Assembly (NCBI RefSeq): GCF_002887595.1
Contig: NZ_PEBU01000004.1
Location: forward strand, 124,001-188,000
DNA: 64,000 nt
Source of the DNA: Bowmanella denitrificans
GTDB taxonomy: Bacteria; Pseudomonadota; Gammaproteobacteria; Enterobacterales; Alteromonadaceae
Direction of reading: 5' to 3'
Positions 26,658-35,595 of the stretch are shown one piece after another. The position numbers were made by a program, and so were the translations under genes. The first letter of the stretch is position 1. Every line of letters starts with the position of its first letter. The notes below the pieces were generated by a model. That model was given only the letters and a program-made list of their open reading frames with translations, did no database searches and was not told where the DNA came from.

Positions 26658-26692
26658 AGACGGCTAATGTTAGCGTTTGGAATATTTTATCC

Positions 26693-27097
26693 GTGACCAT
26701 CCATCTGCATGAAATTCGTGTGTATTATGAGGACACCGATGCGGGAGGCATCGTTTACTATGCCAACTATCTAAAATTTTTGGAGCGTGCCAGAACCGAA
26801 TGGTTACGCGCCTTAGGTATAGAACAAGATCTGTTATTGGAACAATCCATAGGTTTTGTCGTCAAACGGGTGGAATTGGATTATAAGGCGGCCGCCCGCT
26901 TTAATCAGTTACTCAGGGTGGAGTCCCGTTTGAGTAACGTTAAACGTGCCAGCCTGCAATTCGAACAAAATATTGTAGATCAGAACAATAAGGTTTTAGT
27001 GTGCGCTTCGGTTAAGGTGGCTTGTGTCAATTTACTTGATATGAAACCCCTTGCCATACCGACATTTATTTTAGGGGAACTGTCCAGTGTCAGGTGA
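26693..27097 (+). CDS. ybgC: Tol-Pal-associated acyl-CoA thioesterase YbgC
   Basis: A 134-residue hotdog-fold thioesterase. The motif [24 protein letters not shown] contains the catalytic Asp of the 4-HBT family (DTDAGG). It hydrolyses acyl-CoAs and associates with phospholipid-synthesis enzymes in E. coli. It starts with GTG. It overlaps tolQ by 11 bp and opens the tol-pal operon as in most gammaproteobacteria. Confidence 0.96.
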   Translation: MTIHLHEIRVYYEDTDAGGIVYYANYLKFLERARTEWLRALGIEQDLLLEQSIGFVVKRVELDYKAAARFNQLLRVESRLSNVKRASLQFEQNIVDQNNKVLVCASVKVACVNLLDMKPLAIPTFILGELSSVR

Positions 27098-27773
27098 AAT
27101 GTCTGTTTTAGGCTTGTTTTTGCAGGCCAGTTTGTTGGTTAAACTGGTGATGTTGTTGTTGCTTGCCACGTCTGTGGTGTCATGGGCTTTTATCTTTCAG
27201 CGCAGTAAAGCGCTGAAAAGTGCGCAAACGGAAATGCGCAAGTTTGAAGATAAATTCTGGTCCGGTGGCGATTTGAACCGGTTATTTCAGGAAATTTCTG
27301 CACGAAGCCAGGTCAGCGGCATGGCCAGCTTATTTGTTGCCGGCTTCAAAGAGTTTGCCCGCCTGCGTAAAAGTGCGGCAGCATCGCCTCAGGCGGTCAT
27401 GGATGGCACCTACCGAGCTATGCGGGTTGCCCTATCCAGAGAAGTCGATGCATTGGAAAGTCACCTGCCGTTTTTAGCTACAGCAGGCTCCATCAGCCCT
27501 TACATCGGCCTGTTTGGTACGGTATGGGGTATCATGACCGCGTTTATTGCACTGGGAGAAGTACAGCAAGCCACCTTGGCCATGGTCGCACCGGGTATTG
27601 CAGAAGCCCTGATTGCTACTGCTATGGGCTTGTTTGCGGCGATTCCGGCGGTAATAGCCTACAACAGGTTCAGCCACCAGGTGGAGAAGTTGGAAAACAG
27701 CTATGCCAATTTTATGGAAGAGTTTTCCAGTATTTTGCACCGTCAGTCTCATGCCAGTGAAAGCGCAGCTTAG
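27087..27773 (+). CDS. tolQ: Tol-Pal inner-membrane proton channel protein TolQ
   Basis: A 228-residue protein with three membrane helices, at about 15-35, 135-160 and 172-195. Signature segments are [16 protein letters not shown] and [26 protein letters not shown]. With TolR it uses the proton gradient to energise TolA during outer-membrane constriction at division. I keep the GTG at 27087 since AGGGG precedes it by 8 bp; an ATG at 27099 is a possible alternative that loses four residues. It provides a within-window reference for the divergent channel homologue at 7661. Confidence 0.97.
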   Translation: MSGEMSVLGLFLQASLLVKLVMLLLLATSVVSWAFIFQRSKALKSAQTEMRKFEDKFWSGGDLNRLFQEISARSQVSGMASLFVAGFKEFARLRKSAAASPQAVMDGTYRAMRVALSREVDALESHLPFLATAGSISPYIGLFGTVWGIMTAFIALGEVQQATLAMVAPGIAEALIATAMGLFAAIPAVIAYNRFSHQVEKLENSYANFMEEFSSILHRQSHASESAA

Positions 27774-27781
27774 GAGCGAAT

Positions 27782-28204
27782 ATGTACGAGAGAAAGCGTC
27801 GCCGCCCGGTCTCGGAAATTAACGTCGTTCCTTATATAGACGTGATGCTGGTTTTGCTGATCATTTTTATGGTCACTGCACCGCTGGTGACACAAGGTGT
27901 CAAGGTGGAACTGCCAAAAGCCTCTGCAGAAGCTTTGTCAGACGATTCCAAGCCGCCAATTATTGCGTCGGTCAATATGGACGGCGAGTATTTCCTGAAT
28001 GTCGGTGATAAGCCAGAAAGCCCATTGGCGGCGGATGAACTTGCCGCTTTGGTGGCCGCCCAATTAGAGTTGCAACCCGAAGCCCCTGTGGTCGTGAAAG
28101 GAGATGGTCGGGTGGCTTATGAGCAGGTTGTTCAGTTAATGGTGTTGTTACAACGCGCTGGGGTGCCGTCTGTGGGTTTGATGACGGATTCCACGGAGCA
28201 GTAG
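27782..28204 (+). CDS. tolR: Tol-Pal protein TolR
   Basis: A 140-residue bitopic protein. After a basic start (MYERKRRRP) comes the anchor VVPYIDVMLVLLIIFMV with the channel Asp at residue 20. The periplasmic part ends in GDGRVAYEQVVQLMVLLQRAG, the typical ExbD/TolR dimer domain. It pairs with TolQ to harvest the proton gradient. It starts 8 bp after tolQ and is followed directly by tolA. Confidence 0.97.
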   Translation: MYERKRRRPVSEINVVPYIDVMLVLLIIFMVTAPLVTQGVKVELPKASAEALSDDSKPPIIASVNMDGEYFLNVGDKPESPLAADELAALVAAQLELQPEAPVVVKGDGRVAYEQVVQLMVLLQRAGVPSVGLMTDSTEQ

Positions 28205-29077
28205 ATGGACAAGTTGAAGGTTTCCCTGGGGAAATCCGCCGCCCTGCATGTGGTGTTGTTATTGTTGTTGTTCGTCAGTGTTGACTTTCACACACCGACT
28301 CTCACGCCTGATTTGCCTCAAGTGCAGATAGTGCAGGCCGTCGCTATTGATAAAGCGGCGATAGAGGCACAGGCTAAGCGCATTCAGGATAAAAAAGATG
28401 CGCAAAGACGGGCCGAGCAGCAGCGCCTGGCGGAGATTGAGCGCAAGGCCAGGGAAGCCGAGAGAAAGCGTCAGGAACAGGTACAGCGTGCCCGTGAGGC
28501 GGAACTGGAAAAACAGCGTAGGGCTGATGACAAGCGTAAGGCCGAGGCTGCGGCAGCAGAGGCAAAGCGAAAAGCTGAGGAAAAACGCAAGGCCGAACAG
28601 GCTGAAGCCGAGCGTAAACGCAAAGAGCTGGAGCGCCAAAAAGCAGAGCAAGCCGCCAGGGAAAAGCGTGAGCGCGAGAAAAAGGCTGAGGATGAACGTA
28701 AGAAACGCGAAGCACAGGAACAGGCCGAAATGGAGCGGCAAATGCAGGAACAACTGCAGGCTGAGCGTGCTGCCCAGCAACGTCGTCGTAATCAGCAAGT
28801 GCTGACCGAGCTGCAAAAATATACTGCGCTGATCAAGCAAACCATCCAACGTAATTTGATTGTCGATCAATCTTACAAAGGAAAATCATGCCGTCTGAAT
28901 ATTCGTCTGGCGTCCAATGGTCTGGTTACTCAGGTGCGCATTCTCAGCGGTGACGCCATATTATGTCGCGCTGCCGAAACCGCCATATATAAGGCAGAAA
29001 CATTACCCGTTTCACCCGAACCAGATGTATTTGAAAAACTTAGAGATATTAACTTAACCGTAGAGCCGAATTTGTGA
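28205..29077 (+). CDS. tolA: Tol-Pal spanning protein TolA
   Basis: A 290-residue protein. Membrane anchor at about 10-28 ([16 protein letters not shown]), then a long Ala/Lys/Glu/Arg-rich helical domain II (about 50-195) that crosses the periplasm, then a C-terminal domain III (about 200-290) with two cysteines ([19 protein letters not shown]) that pair as in other TolA proteins. It relays TolQR energy to Pal and TolB. It starts on the base after the tolR stop and overlaps tolB by 1-4 bp. The domain is shorter than in E. coli (421 residues). Confidence 0.95.
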   Translation: MDKLKVSLGKSAALHVVLLLLLFVSVDFHTPTLTPDLPQVQIVQAVAIDKAAIEAQAKRIQDKKDAQRRAEQQRLAEIERKAREAERKRQEQVQRAREAELEKQRRADDKRKAEAAAAEAKRKAEEKRKAEQAEAERKRKELERQKAEQAAREKREREKKAEDERKKREAQEQAEMERQMQEQLQAERAAQQRRRNQQVLTELQKYTALIKQTIQRNLIVDQSYKGKSCRLNIRLASNGLVTQVRILSGDAILCRAAETAIYKAETLPVSPEPDVFEKLRDINLTVEPNL

Positions 29078-30429
29078 TGAAAAAACTCTTTATAGCCCTG
29101 CTGGCATATACCTGCTGCGTGCTTAACGCTCATGCCACATTAGAAATTGTGATTACCGAAGGTATCGACACTGCCCGCCCTGTGGCAATTGTGCCATTCC
29201 AATGGCGCGGTGCGGGGCAAATGCCGATGAATCTGACCGAAGTGATTGCTGCTGATCTGGCCAGAAGTGGTAAGTTTAATCCGATTAAAACCGCTGATAT
29301 GCCGCAGATGCCAAGTCAGGATAGTGAGATGGATTACGCTGCCTGGGCCGCAAAAGGCATAGAAGCCGTGCTGGTGGGCAAAGTGGAAGAGCAGGGCATT
29401 GACCGTTATCTGGTGTCTTTCGAGCTGATTGACGTATTGCGAGGTCAGATTACCGGCGGTCAGGCGCAGGTACTAAGCAATGGCAAACTGGTTAATAGTA
29501 AAGATCATGTACTCGCTAATCGTCAGCATGCCATTGATGGCAACAGTTTTCGCCAGCATGCCCACCGCATTTCCGACATAGTGTATGAGAAGCTTACCGG
29601 TGAACGAGGGGCTTTTCTTACCCGCATTGCCTACGTGATTGTGCGTGACCGTAGTCAGGAAGAATTCCCTTATCAACTGGTGGTCGCAGATTATGATGGT
29701 TTCAACGAAACGGTACTGTTGCGTTCCAAAGAACCTTTGATGTCGCCGGTCTGGTCTCCTGATGGCACTAAACTGGCGTATGTGAGCTTCGAAAACCGTC
29801 GCTCGCAGCTGTATATCCAGGATATTTATACCATGAGCCGCACACGCATAACTGATTTCCCAGGTATTAACGGTGCGCCGCAGTTCTCGCCGGATGGCAA
29901 GCAAATGGCCATGGTGCTGTCCAAAGACGGCAATCCGGATATTTATATTATGGATCTGGCCAGCCGCCAGCTCCGCCGCCTTACTGACAGCAGAAATATC
30001 GACACTGAACCGAGTTGGACGCCAGACGGGCAAAACATTATCTTTACTTCAGAACGGGGTGGTAAACCTCAGTTATATAGCGTAAATTTAGGCTCGGGCA
30101 AGGTTCGCCGCTTGACTTTTGAGGGAGAAATGAACCTGGGGGCCACTGTCACGCCCGACGGTAAAGAAGTGGTGATGGTGAACCGTACAAACGGTAACTA
30201 TCACATTGCAAGATTGAATCTGGCGTCTGGTTTGATGCAGGTGTTGACTAAAACCTATCTGGATGAGTCACCCAGTATTGCGCCAAACGGCAGTATGATA
30301 ATATACAGCACCCTGCATAACAGAAGGCAGGTGCTATCGCTGGTATCGTTGGACGGGCGCTTTAAAGCGAGGTTGCCTGCGGCTAATGGACAGGTTAAAT
30401 CACCAAGCTGGTCGCCGTTTTTAATGTAA
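29077..30429 (+). CDS. tolB: Tol-Pal periplasmic beta-propeller protein TolB
   Basis: A 450-residue periplasmic protein. Signal peptide 1-22 (ending NAHA), an N-terminal alpha/beta domain that carries the TolA-binding sequence, then a six-bladed propeller with blades such as [29 protein letters not shown] and [15 protein letters not shown]. It binds Pal and TolA. I use the ATG at 29077 (TGATG overlap with tolA); a GTG three bases earlier is also in frame. Length matches the family. Confidence 0.97.
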   Translation: MKKLFIALLAYTCCVLNAHATLEIVITEGIDTARPVAIVPFQWRGAGQMPMNLTEVIAADLARSGKFNPIKTADMPQMPSQDSEMDYAAWAAKGIEAVLVGKVEEQGIDRYLVSFELIDVLRGQITGGQAQVLSNGKLVNSKDHVLANRQHAIDGNSFRQHAHRISDIVYEKLTGERGAFLTRIAYVIVRDRSQEEFPYQLVVADYDGFNETVLLRSKEPLMSPVWSPDGTKLAYVSFENRRSQLYIQDIYTMSRTRITDFPGINGAPQFSPDGKQMAMVLSKDGNPDIYIMDLASRQLRRLTDSRNIDTEPSWTPDGQNIIFTSERGGKPQLYSVNLGSGKVRRLTFEGEMNLGATVTPDGKEVVMVNRTNGNYHIARLNLASGLMQVLTKTYLDESPSIAPNGSMIIYSTLHNRRQVLSLVSLDGRFKARLPAANGQVKSPSWSPFLM

Positions 30430-30466
30430 TTTGTTAAAACCTTTGAAAACAATAAGGATCACGAGA

Positions 30467-31009
30467 ATGCAACTAAACAAAGTATTCAAGGGCGTCATCA
30501 TTGCTCTGCCGGTAATCACTCTGATGGCTTGCTCTTCCAGCAGTCAGGTTGATGATCAGGCATCTACTAATCAAACTCAAACTAGTACAGAGCAAGATAC
30601 GTCTTCCACTGTTCAAACTGGTACTATGGAGCGCGTTAAATCTCCTCAGGAACTGATGCGTGAAGAGCTGGATGCCCTGCAGAATGAGCAAGTGGTGTAT
30701 TTTGATTTTGACCGCTCCACTATCAGCTCTTCTTATTACGGTATTCTGGACAAGCACGCTGCTTTCCTGGTGAAAAATCCTGGTCAGCGCGTCACAGTGG
30801 AAGGCCACTGTGATAGCCGTGGTACGCCAGAATACAACATTGCTTTGGGCGAGCGTCGTGCTAAATCTGTGGCTACTTACCTGCAAAACGCTGGCGTAAG
30901 CAGCTCGCAAATCTCTGTGGTTTCTTACGGTGAAGAAAAGCCTGCCGATGCCAGCCTGACCGAAGCGGCATTTGCCAAAAACCGTCGTGGCGTGTTGGTT
31001 TATCGATAA
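30467..31009 (+). CDS. pal: Peptidoglycan-associated lipoprotein Pal
   Basis: A 180-residue outer-membrane lipoprotein that binds peptidoglycan and TolB. Signal peptide with lipobox LMAC (Cys22), a Ser/Thr/Gln-rich linker and an OmpA-like domain: VYFDFDRSTISS, VTVEGHCDSRGTPEYNIALGERRA and ISVVSYGEEKP. The start at 30467 has AAGGA upstream; an upstream in-frame start would precede the signal peptide. Confidence 0.97.
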   Translation: MQLNKVFKGVIIALPVITLMACSSSSQVDDQASTNQTQTSTEQDTSSTVQTGTMERVKSPQELMREELDALQNEQVVYFDFDRSTISSSYYGILDKHAAFLVKNPGQRVTVEGHCDSRGTPEYNIALGERRAKSVATYLQNAGVSSSQISVVSYGEEKPADASLTEAAFAKNRRGVLVYR

Positions 31010-31018
31010 GCCTTGCTG

Positions 31019-31768
31019 ATGATCAAGCCTAGCGTTGCTTTAATTGGCACTTTGATGGGGGCTGCGGTTGTAGCAGCTCCTGCTCCTGTGACTGATGTAA
31101 CATCCGGCAGCCTGGAAAGCAGGATGGCGGCATTAGAGCGTATGGTGGATGCCAGAACCAATGCTCAGCATTCAGTGCAGGCGCAACTGGATCAGGTGCA
31201 AAACGAGGTGAACGAACTGCGCGGTATGGTGGAATTACATAGCCACAAGCTGGAGCAGATTCTTGAGCGTCAACGCGAGCTTTATCTCGAAATCGACAAA
31301 CGTATCGATGCGGTGATGAATCGTCCTGCATCCCCAGGTGCAGATTTGTCGGGTATGACACCGGATACACCAGCAGCCGGTTCTGCCAGTGAACAGGAGG
31401 CCTATGACCGGGCGGTAAATCTGATTCTACGTGATAAGCGTTATGATCAGGCTATCCCTGAGTTCGAGGCGTTTCTGAAGGCTTATCCAAACTCAAGTTT
31501 TGCCGCCAATGCCAGATACTGGCTGGGGCAGTTGCTGTTTAACAAGCAAGACTGGAGTGGAGCCGCCTCACATTTCGACAAGGTGATCAGTGAGTTTCCT
31601 GATTCCAATAAACGAGCGGATTCCTTGCTTAAACTGGGTATGATTGCGCAAAACCAGGCGAACCTGGCACGCGCTCAGCAACTTTACGAGCAAGTTATTC
31701 GTGAATATCCTGATTCGTCTGCCAGGAAGCTGGCAGAGCCCAGACTCAGGACGTTAAAGGCTAACTAA
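31019..31768 (+). CDS. cpoB: Cell division coordinator CpoB (YbgF)
   Basis: A 249-residue periplasmic protein. Signal peptide (ending VVAAP), an N-terminal coiled coil (about 30-85, trimerisation) and C-terminal TPRs: EQEAYDRAVNLILRDKRYDQ, FAANARYWLGQLLFNKQDW and ANLARAQQLYEQVIREYPD. In E. coli CpoB links Tol-Pal with PBP1B peptidoglycan synthesis. I use the ATG at 31019; a TTG six bases upstream is in frame. It is the last gene of the operon and is followed by an intrinsic terminator. Confidence 0.95.
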   Translation: MIKPSVALIGTLMGAAVVAAPAPVTDVTSGSLESRMAALERMVDARTNAQHSVQAQLDQVQNEVNELRGMVELHSHKLEQILERQRELYLEIDKRIDAVMNRPASPGADLSGMTPDTPAAGSASEQEAYDRAVNLILRDKRYDQAIPEFEAFLKAYPNSSFAANARYWLGQLLFNKQDWSGAASHFDKVISEFPDSNKRADSLLKLGMIAQNQANLARAQQLYEQVIREYPDSSARKLAEPRLRTLKAN

Positions 31769-31789
31769 CAGCCAGTTGCAAATCTCGTT

Positions 31790-31823
31790 AAACGCCGCTC
31801 AGCTTGCTGTGCGGCGTTTTTTT
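31790..31823 (+). terminator. Terminator of the tol-pal operon
   Basis: AAACGCCGC and GCGGCGTTT form a stem around a 12-base loop, followed by a T-run. It starts 22 bp after the cpoB stop. Confidence 0.9.
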
Positions 31824-31826
31824 GTG

Positions 31827-32290
31827 CCAGAAAAATTTGTCGAACCGGCTGGTTCTCACCCCACACGACCCATATAGGTTGTATTGAGTAGAGTTGAAGG
31901 TTTTGTTTTTCTGGATGTTTTGGTGATTGTGGTGGGCTGGATTACAAAATACATCCTGTATTTTGCCCTGCGGGCCATCGCAGACGGCGCGATGTTCAAA
32001 TTTTTTCCAGAAAAATTTGTCGAACCGGCTGGTTCTCACCCCACACGACCCATATAGGTTGTATTAAGTAGAGTGGAAGGTTTTGTTTTTCTGGATGTTT
32101 TAGTGATTGTGGTGGGCTGGATTACAAAATACATCCTGTATTTTGCCCTGCGGGCCATCGCTGACGGGGCGATGTTCAAATTTTTTCCAGAAAAATTTGT
32201 CGAACCAAGCTGGTTCTCACCCCACACGACCCATATAGGTTGTATTAAGCAAAATGGAAGGCTTTGTTTCTCTGGATGTTTTAGTGATTG
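31827..32290. repeat. 180-bp tandem repeat downstream of tRNA-Lys
   Basis: Units begin at 31827, 32007 and 32187 (exact 180-bp period). The first two are nearly identical; the third is a partial unit that runs into the first tRNA-Lys gene. On the minus strand each full unit contains AATCCAG-CCCACCA, which is the tRNA-Lys 3' end with five bases missing. Each also contains GGGTCGTG, like the tRNA 5' end, and GGTTCGA, like the T loop. The hairpins AAAATACA-TCC-TGTATTTT and GAACC-GGCT-GGTTC recur. Short ORFs across it are not convincing genes. Confidence 0.9.
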
Positions 32291-32366
32291 TGGTGGGTCG
32301 TGCTGGATTCGAACCAGCGACCAATTGATTAAAAGTCAACTGCTCTACCAACTGAGCTAACGACCC
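32291..32366 (-). tRNA. tRNA-Lys (anticodon TTT)
   Basis: A full cloverleaf with encoded CCA: acceptor GGGTCGT pairing with ACGACCC, D arm AGCTCAGTTGGTAGAGC, anticodon loop CTTTTAA, and T arm CTGGTTCGAATCCAG. It differs from the second copy by one base in the D loop. Confidence 0.97.
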
Positions 32367-32419
32367 ACAATCTTATGGAAGGTAGCAGATTTTCTCTTGG
32401 GCTGAATGCCTGGAGAAAG

Positions 32420-32495
32420 TGGTGGGTCGTGCTGGATTCGAACCAGCGACCAATTGATTAAAAGTCAACTGCTCTACCGACTGAGCTAACGACCC
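32420..32495 (-). tRNA. tRNA-Lys (anticodon TTT), second copy
   Basis: Same sequence as the other copy except for C instead of T in the D loop (TCGGTAG). CCA is encoded. It is the promoter-proximal gene of the pair, separated from the other copy by 53 bp. Confidence 0.97.
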
Positions 32496-32528
32496 ACTTG
32501 TTTTCGTTGTCTGCTGCAACGGGCGCAT

Positions 32529-32556
32529 ATAATACTTATTTCCGAACCTGGCGCAA
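32529..32556 (-). promoter_or_regulatory. Stable-RNA-type promoter for the tRNA-Lys pair
   Basis: On the minus strand TTGCGC and TATTAT lie 16 bp apart and are followed by the GC-rich discriminator GCGCCC. That discriminator is typical of stringently controlled tRNA and rRNA promoters. Confidence 0.65.
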
Positions 32557-32716
32557 CCCAATTCTCCAAGAAAGTGACATTTTTCTTACTGAGTGCTGTA
32601 TTTATAGGCTGTTTGCATAAAAATAGCACCATAAGGTCTGAAAATACTGGTTAATTCCACTGTTCTGGGCCTGGTTTTGGGAGATAAAAGTGCCGGCCAG
32701 CCGCAAGTATAATTCC

Positions 32717-33451
32717 TTACCAGTACTTCTCCACGGTAATATGACCAGGCTGACGTTTTAAGTGTTTATGCAAGCCTTTTTCCAGCAGCAACTGTTGGGT
32801 TTCACTTACCATATCCGGGTTACCACAAAGTACTAAGTGGCTATTGTCGGTATTAATGGGTAAACCGGCTGCTTGCTCCAATTGCCCCGTTGCAATCAGT
32901 TCAGTAATACGCTGATTAAATGCACCTGGTATGGCTTCACGGGTCACGCTAATCATCAAGCGCAATGATGGATTTTGGCTGGCAAGGGTATTCAGTTCAT
33001 CTATATAGGCAAGGTCATGTGCGTAACGTACACCATATACCAGCACCGCATTTTCACATTGCGACCAAAGCTGCCCGGCACGCAGCATCGATACAAAGGG
33101 ACCGACAGCGGTGCCGGTAGCCAGCATCCACAGATCGCGACATTTGGGTATCTCTGCCAGAGTCATAAATCCACTGGCTCTGGCACTGACTTCCAGCTTG
33201 TCACCGGCTGACAATGCTGCCAAAGCTGGTGACAGCTGCCCCTGTTCCACGGCTACGACCAGGATCTCAAGTGTGGCGCTGCCGGGGGCATTTACCAGGG
33301 AGTAGGCGCGGCCAATGCGCTTCCCAGCTATTGGCAGTGCAACCTTAATAAACTGTCCGGGTAAGAATGGCGCAATGTCTGCCTGAATAAACAGGGAGAA
33401 TAGCTTATCATTCCAATCCCGTCGTTCTATGACTTTGCCTTCAACCCACAT
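32717..33451 (-). CDS. fpr: Ferredoxin-NADP+ reductase
   Basis: A 244-residue flavoenzyme moving electrons between NADPH and ferredoxin or flavodoxin. FAD-binding RAYSLVNAPG (about 48-57), NADP-binding GTAVGPFVSML, a VYGVRYAHDLAY segment, LCGNPDMV near 210 and the conserved C-terminal HITVEKYW. Length matches subclass II bacterial FPRs such as E. coli Fpr. It acts in the cytoplasm in oxidative-stress defence and Fe-S or radical enzyme reactivation. It is divergent from nadA. Confidence 0.95.
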   Translation of the reverse strand: MWVEGKVIERRDWNDKLFSLFIQADIAPFLPGQFIKVALPIAGKRIGRAYSLVNAPGSATLEILVVAVEQGQLSPALAALSAGDKLEVSARASGFMTLAEIPKCRDLWMLATGTAVGPFVSMLRAGQLWSQCENAVLVYGVRYAHDLAYIDELNTLASQNPSLRLMISVTREAIPGAFNQRITELIATGQLEQAAGLPINTDNSHLVLCGNPDMVSETQQLLLEKGLHKHLKRQPGHITVEKYW

Positions 33452-33526
33452 TATGCCTCCTATTGCATGACCTACCTCAAATGAGGGGAGTACCCAGCTA
33501 CCATATCAATTTTCAGGCAAAGCTAG

Positions 33527-33532
33527 TATAAT
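33527..33532 (+). promoter_or_regulatory. Candidate -10 box for nadA
   Basis: A perfect TATAAT preceded by GCTAG lies 34 bp before the nadA start. The -35 position (TATCAA) is a poor match. Confidence 0.5.
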
Positions 33533-33565
33533 TCGGTCCCTTTTTAGCAAGACCGATGCCGTACC

Positions 33566-34624
33566 ATGATCCAGACTCAAACCATTGATACTCTCGATTA
33601 TCCGTTTCCACCCAAGCCCAGGGTGTTAAGCGAAGCGGAGCAGTGTGACTATCGTGAACGTATCAAGCGTTTGCTGAAAGAAAAAAATGCTGTACTGGTG
33701 GCACATTATTACACCGACCCGGTCATTCAGGCCCTCGCCGAGGAAACCAACGGCTGTGTGTCTGACTCATTGGAAATGGCCAGATTTGGCCGTGATGCCA
33801 AGGAACAAACTCTGATTGTAGCTGGCGTGAAGTTTATGGGCGAAACGGCCAAAATCCTCAGTCCGGAAAAGACCGTTCTGATGCCAACGCTGGAAGCCAC
33901 CTGCTCCTTGGACTTAGGTTGCCCCATAGACCGTTTCAGTGCCTTTTGCGATGAACATCCTGAACACACTGTGGTGGTGTACGCCAATACCTCTGCGGCA
34001 GTAAAAGCCCGGGCAGACTGGGTGGTAACCTCCAGCATCGCGCTGGAAATCGTAGAACATCTGGACAGTCAGGGTAAAAAAATACTGTGGGGACCAGATC
34101 GTCATCTGGGCGCTTATATTGAGAAGCAAACCGGTGCTGAGATGTTGATGTGGCAGGGCGCCTGTATTGTTCATGATGAATTCAAGGCCAGGGCATTGCA
34201 AGCCCTCAAACAGCAGTATCCTGACGCAGCGATACTGGTGCACCCTGAATCACCAGCCAATATTGTTGCCATGGCTGACGCGGTGGGTTCGACTTCACAA
34301 TTGATCAAAGCTGCGCAAACCTTACCCAATAAACGCCTGATTGTGGCTACCGATAAGGGTATTTTCTACAAGATGCAGCAGGCTGCACCGGGTAAGATCT
34401 TCCTGGAGGCGCCTACTGGCGGTAACGGAGCAACCTGCAGAAGTTGTGCCCATTGTCCCTGGATGGCCATGAACGGTCTGCAAGCTATTGAGCAGGCACT
34501 TACAGATAGCAATGGGCATGAAATTTTTGTTGATGAGGGCACCAGAGTCAAAGCGATGCTGCCATTGAACCGAATGCTGGACTTTGCCGCTGCACATAAA
34601 ATGAAGGTAAAAGGCAACGCCTGA
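33566..34624 (+). CDS. nadA: Quinolinate synthase A
   Basis: A 352-residue [4Fe-4S] enzyme condensing iminoaspartate (from NadB) with dihydroxyacetone phosphate to quinolinate in NAD synthesis. The cluster ligands are visible as Cys in SLDLGCPID, in [12 protein letters not shown] and in [13 protein letters not shown], the last holding the CxxCxxC typical of proteobacterial NadA. Other conserved parts are [29 protein letters not shown]-like [14 protein letters not shown], and [14 protein letters not shown]. The length is close to E. coli NadA. It is monocistronic, with a terminator after it. Confidence 0.97.
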   Translation: MIQTQTIDTLDYPFPPKPRVLSEAEQCDYRERIKRLLKEKNAVLVAHYYTDPVIQALAEETNGCVSDSLEMARFGRDAKEQTLIVAGVKFMGETAKILSPEKTVLMPTLEATCSLDLGCPIDRFSAFCDEHPEHTVVVYANTSAAVKARADWVVTSSIALEIVEHLDSQGKKILWGPDRHLGAYIEKQTGAEMLMWQGACIVHDEFKARALQALKQQYPDAAILVHPESPANIVAMADAVGSTSQLIKAAQTLPNKRLIVATDKGIFYKMQQAAPGKIFLEAPTGGNGATCRSCAHCPWMAMNGLQAIEQALTDSNGHEIFVDEGTRVKAMLPLNRMLDFAAAHKMKVKGNA

Positions 34625-34647
34625 TGTTGACCGGTTGATAGAAATAA

Positions 34648-34675
34648 AAACCCCCATCTCTGTATGGGGGGGTTT
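34648..34675. terminator. Bidirectional terminator after nadA
   Basis: AAACCCCCAT pairs with ATGGGGG and the T-run that follows, around a six-base loop. A-rich sequence on the left gives a T-run on the minus strand, so it can also end the convergent tetR-like transcript. The remaining 34676-34878 holds nothing recognisable. Confidence 0.85.
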
Positions 34676-34878
34676 ATTATGTGCTGCAAAAAACATTTAC
34701 ATTGAGAACGGAATACATTGGAGATTAGGGCCAGGCCACTACTGCCTAAGTGTCGTCGCCGATTGTCCGGGCAATATGCCTGTACGGCGGCTTTTTATGC
34801 AGCATTGGCCTGACAGACAAAAGTAAAGCACAGCAAATTTAAAATGCCAGGAGCTTTTCGGTATTTATGCAAAACGTT

Positions 34879-35478
34879 TTAGGCAGTTACCTGATAACGG
34901 GCCAGAAACATGCTCACTGTTTCTTCGATGATATGTTGCTGCTGCCTCGCATCAGGCTCATCAAAACCATAGAGTCTGGGATAGAACAGGAAGGATTTCA
35001 GCTGCATCACAAACTGTTTGGCTGCCAGCTCAACGTCATCAATTTTCAGTGCATTGGCCTGTACGGCCTGTTGCAGGAAGGTTTCAAGAAAACTCATACA
35101 GCCCACTTTACTGCCACTGAAGCGCTTCGCCAGCTCGGGCTGTTTCAGCATATGCAGGAAGGCCACCCTGGCGGTGCGCAGGAAAGTATCTGAAATCAAT
35201 AGCTGCGCTTCCTGCTGAGCAATATGCAGCAGTTGTGGCTGAATCGCCTGATTCGCATCAAACTGTACCGCAGCGGTGCTACCCAGTTGCTCTCGCATTC
35301 TATCCAGGATGGCCTGAAACAACGCATCTTTGGTGTCGAAATGATTATACACTGTGCGCTTGGACACATTCGCCAGTTGCGCTACCTGATCCATGCTGGT
35401 TTGCTCCAGTCCTTGCTGATAAAACAACTGTTCAGCCGCTTGTAGAATATCCAGTCGCTTTTGATCCGATAGTTTCAT
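34879..35478 (-). CDS. TetR/AcrR family repressor
   Basis: A 199-residue regulator. The N-terminal helix-turn-helix is TSMDQVAQLANVSKRTVYNHF (given here in full at about 27-47), followed by TKDALFQAIL, as in TetR/AcrR proteins. The C-terminal half is the ligand-binding and dimer domain; its ligand is unknown. It is divergent from the metallo-beta-lactamase-fold gene, and a perfect 21-bp palindrome sits between them, so it probably represses that gene and the ABM gene after it, and perhaps itself. Confidence 0.9.
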   Translation of the reverse strand: MKLSDQKRLDILQAAEQLFYQQGLEQTSMDQVAQLANVSKRTVYNHFDTKDALFQAILDRMREQLGSTAAVQFDANQAIQPQLLHIAQQEAQLLISDTFLRTARVAFLHMLKQPELAKRFSGSKVGCMSFLETFLQQAVQANALKIDDVELAAKQFVMQLKSFLFYPRLYGFDEPDARQQQHIIEETVSMFLARYQVTA

Positions 35479-35561
35479 ACATCACCTTGTTCAATTACCC
35501 CGCAGTTTACCTCCTAATAAAAAAACTTGCACTTAGTAGTTTACTTTTCTTTTGTGTTGTC

Positions 35562-35582
35562 TAAACTACACCGTGTAGTTTA
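35562..35582. promoter_or_regulatory. Operator palindrome between tetR-like and MBL-fold genes
   Basis: TAAACTACAC-C-GTGTAGTTTA is a perfect 10+1+10 palindrome. It overlaps a likely -10 box (TAAACT, with TTTACT 16 bp upstream) and lies 13 bp before the MBL start. A half-site, AGTAGTTTAC, occurs at 35535-35544. Confidence 0.85.
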
Positions 35583-35595
35583 CATTTGGTGGCGA

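Noticed and set aside
28259-28870. 203-residue frame opposite tolA
   Set aside because: It is the antisense reading of the repetitive Ala/Lys/Glu coding part of tolA, rich in Leu and Phe by codon mirror.
29473-30033. 186-residue frame opposite tolB
   Set aside because: No start signal or domain, entirely inside a well-supported gene.
31788-32227. Overlapping minus- and plus-strand ORFs across the tandem repeat
   Set aside because: They mirror the repeat in odd frames, lack ribosome sites and overlap tRNA-like pieces.
31827-32290. CRISPR-like array
   Set aside because: The unit is 180 bp with no short repeat and variable spacer structure; whole units are repeated.
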